Shown piece after piece: positions 25,955 through 35,117 of a DNA stretch of 64,000 nucleotides. A program made the position numbers and the translations under genes. Below the pieces are notes generated by a model. It was not told the DNA's origin and did no database searches. It saw only the letters and a list, made by a program, of their open reading frames with translations. Location of the stretch: the NCBI RefSeq assembly GCF_029263155.1, contig NZ_JAJCYB010000022.1, forward strand, positions 1-64,000. The letters run 5' to 3'. The stretch comes from Pseudonocardia sp. (GTDB lineage Bacteria > Actinomycetota > Actinomycetes > Mycobacteriales > Pseudonocardiaceae). Positions within the stretch are counted from its first letter, which is position 1. Each line of letters begins with the position of its first letter.

Positions 25955-28900
25955 CCGGCCTCGTCCTGCCCGGGGACGGGGGACAGCCGCAGCCAGCCCT
26001 CGCGCAGCTCCTGGGGCCCGGTGAGGGTGGCATCGGTGCGCGGCTCGCGCAGCGCGGCGGACGGCGTCTCGTGCCAGCCGGTGCCGGTCCGCTCCAGGAA
26101 CGACCAGCGGTGCCCGGGTACCACGGGCAGCGCCACCTGCAGGACGTCGGGATCGGACAGCAGCGGCGCGGCCGGGAAGGTGACCGCGATGCGGTCCAGC
26201 GCCGGGCCGTACTGCTCCGGGGGGATGGTGAGCACCTTCGTGGGCAGCACGCCGGTGGTGGCGTGCACGCTGCCGCGCGGGTCCATGAGCATGGTCAGGT
26301 GCACCGGCGGCCCGTCCACGGTGAGGGTGATGTGCCCGCCGCCGCGCTCGATCCCGTCGGCCGCCGGCTCGTCCGGGCCGGCCTGGGGAGCGGCGAGGCG
26401 GTCGTCGGCGAACCCGTCGCCGCGTTCCTCCCAGAACCCGAGCAGGCCGTCGTCGAGCAGGCCGTGCTCGCCCAGGCGTAGCGGGAACCGGACGTCGGTC
26501 AGGCCGGCGGTGCTGCGTGGGGCACCGCCCAGGGCGGCCCGCAGCTGCGGCCAGCCGCGGTCGACCGGCGGGGCGCCGAGGATCTCCAGCCGCACGCTCG
26601 CCCGCACGACCGCGACGGGGCGGCCGGTGAGCAGCGCGAGCGGGCTCTCCCGGGCGTGCGCGTCGGGCATCACCTGTTCCAGCCCGGCGACCAGGGTGGC
26701 CAGCAGGTTCCGGCGCTCGGGGGCGCTGCGGTGCAGCAGGTGCACCACCACGCGGCGCAGGTGCGGGTCGGCGATGTCCTCGGGCGGCACGATCCGGTCC
26801 CGCCCGGGCGCGGGACGCCAGCGGCCCGGCACGTCGACCGAGCCCAGCGCCTGCCCGTCGGCGGCGTGCACCATCAGCCGCTCGTCGAGCACGTCGGGCA
26901 CCAGCCAGCCGCAGACCGGGCCGGTCGAGGGATGGTCACCGGCCTCGTCGGAGGGGGTCCCGGCGGCCAGCCAGCGCAGCTGCAGCCGGGCGGGCGGGAC
27001 GAGCCGCGGCGGCAGCGAGAACACCTCGACCCGGTCGGTGCCCTCCCCCAGCCCGGTGATCGGCATGGCCTGCGAGCCGCGCAGCGCCGGACCGGAACCG
27101 TCCACGGGCACGTCGCGCACCTGCCCGAAATGGTCGACCAGCCGCAACCCGACCAGCTGCAGCCGGCCCGCCCGGATCGGCATGAAGTGCAGCAGCGGGC
27201 GGGGCGCGTCGCGGGTGTGCCGCCCGATCGCGCGGGCCACCCGGGTGGCGAAGGCCCGGGCCTCGGGGAAGGCGAGCGGGTCGTCGATGCCGACCGGCAG
27301 CGTGGGCTCGTGCATCAGCAGCGCCGCGTTCAGGCCCGAGAGCGACACCGACCGGACCGCCCGCCCGGCATCGGTGCCCAGGTACTCCCCGGCCTGCGCG
27401 GCGACCTCCCGGACGAACGGGTTCGCCGTCTCCGGCAGCCGCTCCAGCGCGGCCCGCAGCTGCCGGCCGGGGTGCGCGGAGAGCATCGAGCGGCCGGTGA
27501 CCAGGCTGACCCGCGGCGAGCGCGGCGCCGTCCCGGGATGGCGGGGTTCGAGATCGGGGCGGTTCTCGCGCAGGGTGTAGCGGCGGGTGAGGTGGCCGGG
27601 GGCGTAGCGGTGCCCCACGTTCCCGTGGTCCCCCTCGGCGGGTTCCCCCTCGGCCGGTTCCTCGTGCAGGGCGACGGTCCAGTCGAGCATGATCGGCTGC
27701 CGGTCCCCGGCTACCGGGTCGGCGCCGCGGGCGGCGGCCACGATCGCGGCGATCTCACGGGCGACCGGCGACGACGGGCCCGCCGGGTCGCCGCGGTCGT
27801 CGTGCGCCGCGACCAGTCCGGTGGCCGGCTCGGCGCCGAGCCCGACGACGCCGCAGTACACGGTGCCGCCGCGTTCGGGATGGCGGTCCTGCGCGGCCAC
27901 CGCGGGCCCGGCGAGCAGCAGCACCGGGTCGCGGGGCCGCCAGAAGCGCGGGCCGGGCCGCACGTCGAGCTCGTGGCGCACCAGCCGGGCCGGTGCCAGC
28001 GCCCCGGGCAGCACCAGCTCCAGGACCACCCGGTGGCGCTGGGCGCGGCCCACCTCCCGGGCCCGCTCTGCGGCCACGGCGCTCCACCGCTGCGCGTGCC
28101 CGGCGTGCTCGGCGCGGGGGAACAGCGAGCGGGCGACCCGGGCCGTGGCCTGCGCGCCTGCGGCGTCCGGGGCCGCGTCGCCGAGCCAGGCCACGACCGC
28201 GGGGGCCGCCGTTGCGGGGACGGGGACCTCGGGAGGCGTCGCGGCGCGCACCACCCGGCGGAGCGCATCGAGAGCCGCCGCGCGCAGCGTCGCGTCGTCG
28301 GGCCGCGCGGCCAGACCCATGGCGAGGTCCGCCCCGAGCAGACCCGCGGCCCCGGCCCGGGCGGCGAGAAGCGGCCAGTCGAGCACCTCCTCGGCCCGGA
28401 CCTCGCACCTGCGGGCGTCGTCCTCGGCGAGCGCGGCGGTGATCGTCGTGGCCAGCGCGGCGAGCTCCCCGGTGACCCGGTCGGCCTCGACGATGTTCGT
28501 CTCCAGGTCGGCCAGGCTCGTCAGCTCGATGTGGTGGCGCAGCTCGTCGACGTCGGGCCGGTCGAGCCGACTGCCGCGCGGCGGGTACTTGCACTCCAGG
28601 TAGGCGCACCAGTCGGAGTGCAGCCCGGCGGAGAGGACGTCCTGGCGGCGGGCGAGCCGGTCGCGCTGCGCCCCGAGCCGGCCGAGCTCGGCGAGCCGGG
28701 CCAGGACCGCGGCCGGCGCGGTCCCGGCCGTGCCGCCCGGGGAGCTCGGCGCGTCCGCGGGCAGCCCGCGACCGCGCGCCCGGACCGTCCAGCCCGAGCC
28801 GCCGGGCACCCCGACGAACTCCTTGTCGTGGCGGGCCTCGCGCAACGTGGCGACCGCGTCGGGCCGGGACGGGTCCAGGCGGGAGGCCAGCAGGATCGAC

Positions 28901-29928
28901 TCCAGGGCCTCCTCGTGCCGGGCAGCGGCGGCGTCGTGGTGGTCGTCGGGGAGGTGGGCGGCCGTCACCGGGTGCTGCAGGTCGGCCAGGTGCGCGGCCA
29001 GCGCCTCGGCACCGGTGGCACCGAGCACCACGTGGTCGAGCCGGTCCGGCGCCGGCGCCGGGGCTGCGGGCGGGTCCCAGCGGCCCGCGCACAGCAGCCG
29101 GGTCGGCCGGGCCACCGGGGTCTCGTCGGAGGCCACGGCGGTCCAGCCGAACTCCTCGCGCAGCCCGGCGATCAGCTCTGCGTCGCTCAGGCCGGGGTGC
29201 GCGGCGGCGTGCGCGGCGACCGGGTCGTCCCGGAGGCGGGAGTACCAGCCGAACACCCGGTAGGGCCCGCCGCCCGGGCCGGGCCGGTGGAAGCCGAACA
29301 CGCTGCGGCAGTTCGGGTAGTAGGCGTGGAAGGCCGGGTGGCCCCACCCCAGTGCGGTGAGGCCGTCGAGATAGTGGGCGTCCGGGTCGTGCGGGCGCCA
29401 GTCGGCCAGCGGGATCCGGCGGCCCAGGTACCGGAACGGGGCGCGGCCGCGCTGGTCGGGCGGCATCAGGTAGGACACCGCGTCGGTCGACGCGTCGGCG
29501 CCCTCGGGGTGCAGGTAGTCGCTCTCCACGACCCACCAGCCCCCGGGCGCCCCGACCAGCCACCGGTCCGGCGCCCGCGGGAACTCCACGGACGCGGCCG
29601 TGGCCCGCGCGGCGGCCGAGTCTGCGGATGCCCGCCCGGCGGTTGCCTGACCGGCGGGTGGCCGACCGGCCGGGCGGTGCCGGCCGCGGGTGAGGGCCTC
29701 GGGCAGCGTCCAGTGCAGGTGGTCGCCGGGCGGCAGCCACGCGCTCGCGTCCTCGAACGGGGTGGCGGCGACGGCCTCGGCGAGGTGTGGTCGGCCGGGG
29801 TTGACGTCGCGACGGCCGTCGTACCACGGGAGCCGGGAGAAGTCCGCGAGCGGCCCGGCCGTCACCGTCTGCTCGTCGACGGTCAGCAGGTCCACCCGGA
29901 CGGGGACGACGAGCGCGTGGGAGATCAC
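25951..29928 (-). CDS. Giant-operon protein A, 1325 aa, unknown
   Basis: First large gene of the operon. The 1325-aa product starts VISHALVVPVRVDLLTVDEQ and has no signal peptide or membrane span. An early block (DFSRLPWYDGRRDVNPGRPHLAEAV, then LPPGDHLHWTLPEAL) and a central helical or coiled-coil region (about 450-560, with CAYLECKYPP) can be seen. A later part (RLVDHFGQVRDVPVDG, LQLRWLA) looks beta-rich. No enzymatic motif recognised. I chose GTG 29928 because it overlaps the stop of a leaderless six-codon leader ORF; the longer frame to 30015 reaches into the promoter. It probably supplies a large structural scaffold for the operon's product. Confidence 0.72.
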   Translation of the reverse strand: MISHALVVPVRVDLLTVDEQTVTAGPLADFSRLPWYDGRRDVNPGRPHLAEAVAATPFEDASAWLPPGDHLHWTLPEALTRGRHRPAGRPPAGQATAGRASADSAAARATAASVEFPRAPDRWLVGAPGGWWVVESDYLHPEGADASTDAVSYLMPPDQRGRAPFRYLGRRIPLADWRPHDPDAHYLDGLTALGWGHPAFHAYYPNCRSVFGFHRPGPGGGPYRVFGWYSRLRDDPVAAHAAAHPGLSDAELIAGLREEFGWTAVASDETPVARPTRLLCAGRWDPPAAPAPAPDRLDHVVLGATGAEALAAHLADLQHPVTAAHLPDDHHDAAAARHEEALESILLASRLDPSRPDAVATLREARHDKEFVGVPGGSGWTVRARGRGLPADAPSSPGGTAGTAPAAVLARLAELGRLGAQRDRLARRQDVLSAGLHSDWCAYLECKYPPRGSRLDRPDVDELRHHIELTSLADLETNIVEADRVTGELAALATTITAALAEDDARRCEVRAEEVLDWPLLAARAGAAGLLGADLAMGLAARPDDATLRAAALDALRRVVRAATPPEVPVPATAAPAVVAWLGDAAPDAAGAQATARVARSLFPRAEHAGHAQRWSAVAAERAREVGRAQRHRVVLELVLPGALAPARLVRHELDVRPGPRFWRPRDPVLLLAGPAVAAQDRHPERGGTVYCGVVGLGAEPATGLVAAHDDRGDPAGPSSPVAREIAAIVAAARGADPVAGDRQPIMLDWTVALHEEPAEGEPAEGDHGNVGHRYAPGHLTRRYTLRENRPDLEPRHPGTAPRSPRVSLVTGRSMLSAHPGRQLRAALERLPETANPFVREVAAQAGEYLGTDAGRAVRSVSLSGLNAALLMHEPTLPVGIDDPLAFPEARAFATRVARAIGRHTRDAPRPLLHFMPIRAGRLQLVGLRLVDHFGQVRDVPVDGSGPALRGSQAMPITGLGEGTDRVEVFSLPPRLVPPARLQLRWLAAGTPSDEAGDHPSTGPVCGWLVPDVLDERLMVHAADGQALGSVDVPGRWRPAPGRDRIVPPEDIADPHLRRVVVHLLHRSAPERRNLLATLVAGLEQVMPDAHARESPLALLTGRPVAVVRASVRLEILGAPPVDRGWPQLRAALGGAPRSTAGLTDVRFPLRLGEHGLLDDGLLGFWEERGDGFADDRLAAPQAGPDEPAADGIERGGGHITLTVDGPPVHLTMLMDPRGSVHATTGVLPTKVLTIPPEQYGPALDRIAVTFPAAPLLSDPDVLQVALPVVPGHRWSFLERTGTGWHETPSAALREPRTDATLTGPQELREGWLRLSPVPGQDEAG

Positions 29929-29945
29929 CCGGGCGTCACCGTCAT
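29925..29945 (-). CDS. Leaderless six-codon leader ORF coupled to giant operon
   Basis: ATG-ACG-GTG-ACG-CCC-GGG-TGA encodes MTVTPG. A TACGCT -10 box ends 8 bases before the ATG, fitting a leaderless transcript starting at this ATG. Its TGA overlaps the GTG of the 1325-aa gene, so translation of the large gene could depend on termination here. Seen in sequence; function inferred. Confidence 0.45.
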   Translation of the reverse strand: MTVTPG

Positions 29946-29953
29946 GGCGGCGA

Positions 29954-29959
29954 AGCGTA
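29954..29959 (-). promoter_or_regulatory. -10 box of the giant operon
   Basis: TACGCT on the minus strand, 8 bases before the leader ATG at 29945. No strong -35 is visible, which is common in this group. It is the only promoter-like box I see for the 17-kb operon. Confidence 0.45.
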
Positions 29960-30024
29960 GGACAGCGGGTCCGGTCGGCGCCAGAGTCGACCCCAGATCG
30001 GAACGATCCGTGCAAATTACCCTC

Positions 30025-30043
30025 TTACTTGAACAAGTGTTCA
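30025..30043. promoter_or_regulatory. TGAACA-type operator of the ABC importer operon
   Basis: TTACTTGAACAAGTGTTCA contains two nested symmetries: ACTTG-AA-CAAGT and TGAACA-AG-TGTTCA. It lies about 60 bases before the first binding-protein gene, overlapping the likely core promoter (CATAAC follows at once). TGAACA half-sites are typical of ArsR/SmtB metal-sensor operators. A closely similar element lies at 37428-37449. Confidence 0.5.
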
Positions 30044-30101
30044 TAACTAAGGTGAGCGAAACGCGCGGACCGGCCGCGCCGTCACCCGATGGAGGCGTCC
30101 C

Positions 30102-31667
30102 GTGGATCGAGTCCGCCGAATCACCCGCCTCGCTGCCGCCGTCCTGTCGGCAGCGGTTCTCGCCGCCTGCGGGGCACCGCCGACGCAGGCACCGTCCGCC
30201 GGGGCGCCCGCCGGCCCGCTGCGCATCGCCACCTCGTTCACGATCGACTCGATGGACCCGATCCAGGAGGGCTTCTGGATGCCCGAGTTCGGGGTCGCCG
30301 AGACCCCGATGCGGGTCACCCCCGACGGCGAGCTGGAGCCCTGGCTGATCGCCGGGCTCGACCGCTCCGACGAGCGGACCTGGGTGCTCACCCTGCGCCC
30401 CGACGTCACCTTCCAGAACGGCACCCCGCTCGACGCGGCGGCGTTCGCCGCGAGCATGACCCGCCAGCTCATCGAGTCGCCCTCGGCCCAGGCCCAGCTC
30501 GCCGGGGCCACCGCCGCGGCGAGCGGCGAGCTGGAGGTGACCCTCACCACCCCCACCCCGGACGCGAGCGTGCCGCACGCGCTGGCGAACGAGGCGGTGT
30601 TCGCGATCTACGACAGCGCGACGGTGCAGGCCGCGGGCGAGGACGTCGCGAGCCTGGTGGGTGCGGGCATCTACACCGGGCCCTACGCGGTGCGCGCCCT
30701 CGACGAGCAGCGCGTGGAGCTCGACGCGTTCGCCGGCCACTGGGCGGGCCCACCGCCGCTGCCGGGGGTCACCGTCCGGTTCGTCGCCGACGCCCAGGCC
30801 CGGATCCTGGCCGTGCAGAACGGCGAGACCGACCTGGCGCTCTACGTCCCGACCGACGCCAAGCAGGTGCTCGAGGGCGACCCGAGCGCGGTCTTCGTCA
30901 CCCCGGAGCGGGGCACCGGCACCGCGACGCTGATGATCAACCTGCAGCGGGAGCCGTTCGCCGACCCCGCGGCCCGGCGCGCGCTGAGCCTGGGCATCGA
31001 CTACGCCCAGATCGCCACCGAGGTCCTCGACGGCGCCTACGACGTCGCGCAGAGCCTCTACTCGACCGTCCACGACTTCGCGGTGCCCAACCAGCGCACC
31101 GACACCGCCGCGGCGACCGCGCTGCTCGACGGGGCCGGCTGGCTCCCGGGCGCCGACGGCGTGCGGGCCAAGGACGGCACGCCGCTGCGGATGGTGCTGC
31201 TGACCTACCCGCAGCAGCCCGACACCCAGACGATGGCCATCGCCGTGCAGTCCCAGCTCGCCCCGCTCGGCTTCGCCGTGCAGATCCGCCAGGTGGAGGA
31301 CGTCAACGCCGCGCTCGCCGACGACCCCGACTGGGACGCCGCGGTGGTCTTCAACGGCACCGCGGGCTTCACCGGGTCCCCGGAGCCGTTCCTGCGCCGC
31401 TACCTGGTCACCGGAGGCGACCGCAACTACGGCGGGGTCGCCGATCCCGAGCTCGACGAGCTGACCGCGCGGCTGGGCGCCACCTTCGACGAGGCCGCCC
31501 GCGCGGATCTGCTGGCCCGGATCCAGGAGATCGTGATCACCGAGCGGACCTACCTGGGGGTGCTCGCGGTCAAGCGGTTCCCGGTGGTCGCCGCGCCGGA
31601 ATGGGCCGGCTACGAGCCGTCGAACTCGCTCAACCACGTCACCGCCGACACCCGGCCGGGTGCCTGA
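30102..31667 (+). CDS. ABC importer substrate-binding lipoprotein 1 (family 5, Ni/peptide type)
   Basis: A 521-aa extracellular solute-binding protein of family 5 (DppA/NikA/OppA). The lipobox LAACG gives Cys about 24. Diagnostic strands are WVLTLRPDVTFQNGTPLDAAAF, VRFVADAQARILAVQNGETDLAL and RRALSLGIDYAQIA. A GGAGG site six bases before GTG 30102 fixes the start. Ligand could be nickel, cobalt, a metallophore or a peptide; the metal-sensor-like operator upstream and the CbiX-like gene at the far end favour a metal. First gene of a six-gene operon; its stop overlaps the second binding-protein start (TGATG). Confidence 0.87.
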   Translation: MDRVRRITRLAAAVLSAAVLAACGAPPTQAPSAGAPAGPLRIATSFTIDSMDPIQEGFWMPEFGVAETPMRVTPDGELEPWLIAGLDRSDERTWVLTLRPDVTFQNGTPLDAAAFAASMTRQLIESPSAQAQLAGATAAASGELEVTLTTPTPDASVPHALANEAVFAIYDSATVQAAGEDVASLVGAGIYTGPYAVRALDEQRVELDAFAGHWAGPPPLPGVTVRFVADAQARILAVQNGETDLALYVPTDAKQVLEGDPSAVFVTPERGTGTATLMINLQREPFADPAARRALSLGIDYAQIATEVLDGAYDVAQSLYSTVHDFAVPNQRTDTAAATALLDGAGWLPGADGVRAKDGTPLRMVLLTYPQQPDTQTMAIAVQSQLAPLGFAVQIRQVEDVNAALADDPDWDAAVVFNGTAGFTGSPEPFLRRYLVTGGDRNYGGVADPELDELTARLGATFDEAARADLLARIQEIVITERTYLGVLAVKRFPVVAAPEWAGYEPSNSLNHVTADTRPGA

Positions 31668-33232
31668 TGCGCCGGCTGGTCACGGTCGCCACGGCCGCGC
31701 TGCTGCTCGCGACCCTCGCCTGCGGCGGCCCCGCCGCGGACGACACCGACCCCGGGCAGACCGGCGGCGAGGCCGCCCCGCTGCGGATCCTCAACTCCTT
31801 CGTCGCCACCGGCATCGACCCGGCCGAGCCCGGAGCGCAGTGGTGCTGGGAGTTCGGCTACTGCGAGCACCCGATGCGCCTGGGCGCGGACGGCGAGCCG
31901 GAGCCGTGGGTGCTCGAGGCACTCGACCAGGTCGACGAGCTGACCTGGCGGCTGACCCTGCGCGAGGGTGTCACCTTCCAGAACGGCACCGCCGTGGACG
32001 GGGCCGCGCTCGCCGCGGGCATGCAGCGCCAGATCGACGAGTTCGCCGCGCTGGCCGCGATCCTGCCCGGCGCGACCGCGCAGGCCACCGGCGCGCTGGA
32101 GGTGACCCTGCGCACCGCCGAGCCGGTGGCGATCGTCCCGCAGCTGCTCGCCGAGCGGACCCTGTTCCCGGTCTACGACGCCGCCGCCGTCCTCACCGCG
32201 GGCGAGGACCTGGCCGGGGCCGGGATCTTCACCGCGCCCTACGCGGTCACCGGCCTGGACGACGAGCGCCTCACCCTGGCCGCCCATCCCGGCTACTGGG
32301 GCGGCACCCCGGCCCTGCCGGGCGTCGAGGTGCGGTTCGTCAGCGACGGGCAGGCCCGGATCCTCGCGTTGCAGAACGGCGAGGCCGACATCGTGCTCTA
32401 CCCGCCGGGCGGCGTGCAGGACATCCTGGCCGGCCAGGACGCGATCACCCTGCGCCGCCAGCCGGTGGCCCAGGAGGCGATGCGGCTGGCCCCGAACGTC
32501 GGCGAGGGCCTGACCGGCGAGCTCGCGGTGCGCCGCGCGGTCGCGCTGGGCGTGGACTACCGCGCGATCGCGCAGGACGTGATGGGCGGGCTCTACGACG
32601 TCGCCGAGGGCATGTACCCCGCGGAGCTGCCCTACGCACTGACCACCCAGCGCACCGACCCCGCCGAGGCGGCCCGCGTGCTGGACGCGGCGGGCTGGGT
32701 CCCGGGGCCGGACGGCGTGCGCGCCCGCGACGGGGTGCCGCTGTCGCTGGTCCTGCTCGCCTACCCCCAGCAGCCCGACACCGCGACCGTGGCGGTGGCG
32801 ATCCAGGCCCAGCTGGCACCGGTCGGCATCGGGGTGGAGATCCGGCAGGTCGACGACATCAACGCCGTCATCTCCGAGCCGCCGCAGTGGGACCTGGCCC
32901 TGATCTTCAATACCACCTACTCGTTCTTCAGCGGCGACACGGTCACCCCGCTGCGCCGCTACCTCTACTCCACCAGCGAGGACAACGCCGGGCGCTGCGG
33001 GGTCGCCGATCCCGAGCTGGACTCGATCATCGACACCCTGCAGGGCACCGTCGACGCGGGCGAGCGCGACCGGCTGCTGCGGCGGGCCCAGGAGATCGTC
33101 ATGTCCGAGCAGCACTACCTGATGATCGCCGGGCTCAAGCCGTTCCCGGTCCTGGTCAACCGGGCCTACTCCGGGTTCGAGGTACCCACCGACCGCCGGC
33201 TGATCACCGCAGAGACGGCCCCTACCGGGTGA
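31667..33232 (+). CDS. ABC importer substrate-binding lipoprotein 2 (family 5, Ni/peptide type)
   Basis: A 521-aa tandem paralogue of the preceding protein, with lipobox LACG (Cys about 19) and the same family-5 strands (LTWRLTLREGVTFQNGTAVD, VRFVSDGQARILALQNGEADIVL, LLAYPQQPDTATVAVAIQAQLAPVGIGVEIRQVDD). It differs near the presumed ligand pocket: WCWEFGYCEHPM replaces WMPEFGVAETPM, adding two cysteines and a histidine. The copies may therefore bind different metals or complexes while sharing one permease. ATG 31667 overlaps the previous stop, and its own stop overlaps the permease start (GTGA). Confidence 0.86.
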   Translation: MRRLVTVATAALLLATLACGGPAADDTDPGQTGGEAAPLRILNSFVATGIDPAEPGAQWCWEFGYCEHPMRLGADGEPEPWVLEALDQVDELTWRLTLREGVTFQNGTAVDGAALAAGMQRQIDEFAALAAILPGATAQATGALEVTLRTAEPVAIVPQLLAERTLFPVYDAAAVLTAGEDLAGAGIFTAPYAVTGLDDERLTLAAHPGYWGGTPALPGVEVRFVSDGQARILALQNGEADIVLYPPGGVQDILAGQDAITLRRQPVAQEAMRLAPNVGEGLTGELAVRRAVALGVDYRAIAQDVMGGLYDVAEGMYPAELPYALTTQRTDPAEAARVLDAAGWVPGPDGVRARDGVPLSLVLLAYPQQPDTATVAVAIQAQLAPVGIGVEIRQVDDINAVISEPPQWDLALIFNTTYSFFSGDTVTPLRRYLYSTSEDNAGRCGVADPELDSIIDTLQGTVDAGERDRLLRRAQEIVMSEQHYLMIAGLKPFPVLVNRAYSGFEVPTDRRLITAETAPTG

Positions 33233-34176
33233 GCGGGGCGCTGCGGCTGGTCGCGGGACGGTTCGGGCAGGCGCTGGCCGCGGCGTTCGGGGCGAGCATC
33301 CTGGTCTGGGCGCTGGTCCCGCTCGCCCCGGGGGACCCGGCCCTGCGGGTGCTGACCTCGCGGGGCGTGAGCGACCCTCAGCCGCTGGAGATCGAGGCCG
33401 TGCGGATCGAGCTGGGCCTGGACCGCCCCCTGGTGGCCCAGTACCTGGACTGGCTGTCCCGGGCGGTGCGCGGGGACCTCTCGGAGTCCTACCGCACCGG
33501 CCGCCCGGTGCTCGACGAGCTCGTCGCCCGGCTCCCGGCCACCGCGCTGCTGGCGGGGGTGGCGATCGCGATCGCGGTGCTCGCGGCGTTGCCCGCCGCG
33601 CTGCTGGCCGCGGCCTGGGCCGGGCGCTGGCCCGACGCGCTGCTGCGCGGACTGGCGCTGGTGGGGGCGGCGATGCCGGCGTTCCTGGTCGGCCTGATCC
33701 TGCTGCAGGTCGTGGTGCTCGGGCAGGGCTGGGGCCGGGCGCTGTCCGACGGGGCGCCCTCGCAGGTGTGGCTGCCCGCGCTGGTGCTGGCGCTGGGCCG
33801 GGTGGCCGACTGGTCGCGGCTGCTGCGGGCGAGCCTGCTGGAGTCCGCGGGCTCGGGGTACACCCTGGTCGCGGCCGCGCGCGGGGCATCGCGGGCCCGG
33901 GTACTGCTGGTGCACGCCCTGCCCAACGCGCTGCTGCCCTTCCTCACCGCGGTCGGGGTCGGGATCGGGGTGCTGATCGGCGGGACCCCGATCGTCGAGG
34001 CGGTGTTCACCTGGCCCGGGATCGGCGGCTACGTCGTGCAGGCGATCAACGCCCGGGACCTGCCGGTGATCCAGGGCTTCGCCGCGCTGGCCGCGCTGGC
34101 CTACGTCGCGACCAGCCTGACCGTCGACGTCATCGGGGGCCTGCTCGACCCGCGCACCCGCAAGGCGGCCGCATGA
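33229..34176 (+). CDS. ABC importer permease, NikB/DppB type
   Basis: A 315-aa inner-membrane permease with about six helices. It has the DppB/NikB N-terminal pattern (LVPLAPGDPALRVL, then LGLDRPLVAQYLDWLSRAVRGDLSESY) and the cytoplasmic EAA loop (YTLVAAARGASRARVLLVHALPNAL) that docks on the ATPases. It pairs with the next permease to form the channel. GTG start overlaps the binding-protein stop; its stop overlaps the next ATG (ATGA). Confidence 0.9.
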   Translation: MSGALRLVAGRFGQALAAAFGASILVWALVPLAPGDPALRVLTSRGVSDPQPLEIEAVRIELGLDRPLVAQYLDWLSRAVRGDLSESYRTGRPVLDELVARLPATALLAGVAIAIAVLAALPAALLAAAWAGRWPDALLRGLALVGAAMPAFLVGLILLQVVVLGQGWGRALSDGAPSQVWLPALVLALGRVADWSRLLRASLLESAGSGYTLVAAARGASRARVLLVHALPNALLPFLTAVGVGIGVLIGGTPIVEAVFTWPGIGGYVVQAINARDLPVIQGFAALAALAYVATSLTVDVIGGLLDPRTRKAAA

Positions 34177-35117
34177 GCGGGCGCGGCGTGCTCCCGGGGT
34201 CCCGCAGGGCCGACCTCGCCCGCCGCGCCGTGCCCGCCGCCTGGACCGCCGCCCGCCGCGAGGTGCAGGCCGTGCCCGTCCGCCGCGGCGTGCTGGCGCG
34301 GCTGCTCGCCCACCGCACCGGCCGGGCCGGGCTCGCGCTCGCCGCGGTGCTGCTGCTGGCCGTGCTGGCCGGACCGCTGCTGGTGGGGCAGTCGACCACC
34401 GAGCTCGACCTGGGCGACAAGCTCGCCCCGCCGGGGCCCGAGCACTGGCTGGGCACCGACCAGTTCGGCCGCGACCAGCTCGCCCGGCTGCTCGAGGGCG
34501 GGCGGCGCTCGCTGGGCGCCGCCGCGCTGGTGCTCGCCGGCGCGCTGGTGATCAGCATGACGATCGGCATCGCGGCCGGGCTCGCCGGGCCGGTGGTCGA
34601 CGCGGTCGCGATGCGGGTGGTCGACGTGCTGCTCGCCCTGCCCGGGCTGATCCTCGCGCTGGCCGTCGTCGGGGTGCTCGGGCCCAGCTTCTCCAACCTC
34701 GTCCTGGCGCTGGTGATCTCCTCGTGGGCCTACTACGCGCGGCTGGCCCGCAGCTACGTGCTCGCCGCGCGCTCCCGCGGCGACGTGCTCGCCGCCCGGA
34801 TGGCCGGCATCCCCGGCCCGCGGATCGTCGCCGGCCACATCGTGCCCGGGGTGGCGACCCAGCTGCTGGTGGTCGCCACCCTCGACCTGGGCGGGGTGAT
34901 CGTCGCGATCGCGGGACTGTCGTTCCTCGGGCTCGGCGTGCAGCCGCCGGACGCCGAGTGGGGCGCGATGCTCTCCGAGACCCGCCTGTACTTCACCACC
35001 GCGCCGTGGCTGCTCGCCGGGCCGGCCGTCGCGACGTTCCTCGCGGTCACCGCGGCCAACCTCGTCGGCGACGCCCTGCGCGACGTCGCCGGGCCGGACG
35101 CGGGCGGGCGGCTGTGA
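34173..35117 (+). CDS. ABC importer permease, NikC/DppC type
   Basis: A 314-aa permease of the DppC/NikC branch. The extended N-terminus is followed by a first helix, then HWLGTDQFGRDQLARLLEGGRRSLG, a hallmark of this branch. The EAA loop is DVLAARMAGIPGPRIVAGHIVPGV, and the end has LSFLGLGVQPPDAEWGAML. Forms the heterodimeric channel with the preceding gene product. Coupled at both ends by ATGA and GTGA overlaps. Confidence 0.9.
   Translation: MSGRGVLPGSRRADLARRAVPAAWTAARREVQAVPVRRGVLARLLAHRTGRAGLALAAVLLLAVLAGPLLVGQSTTELDLGDKLAPPGPEHWLGTDQFGRDQLARLLEGGRRSLGAAALVLAGALVISMTIGIAAGLAGPVVDAVAMRVVDVLLALPGLILALAVVGVLGPSFSNLVLALVISSWAYYARLARSYVLAARSRGDVLAARMAGIPGPRIVAGHIVPGVATQLLVVATLDLGGVIVAIAGLSFLGLGVQPPDAEWGAMLSETRLYFTTAPWLLAGPAVATFLAVTAANLVGDALRDVAGPDAGGRL

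Noticed and set aside
12681..29928. A contractile injection system or prophage
   Set aside because: A collar-like domain is present, but I see no sheath, tube, baseplate spike, terminase, portal, capsid or AAA remodelling gene.
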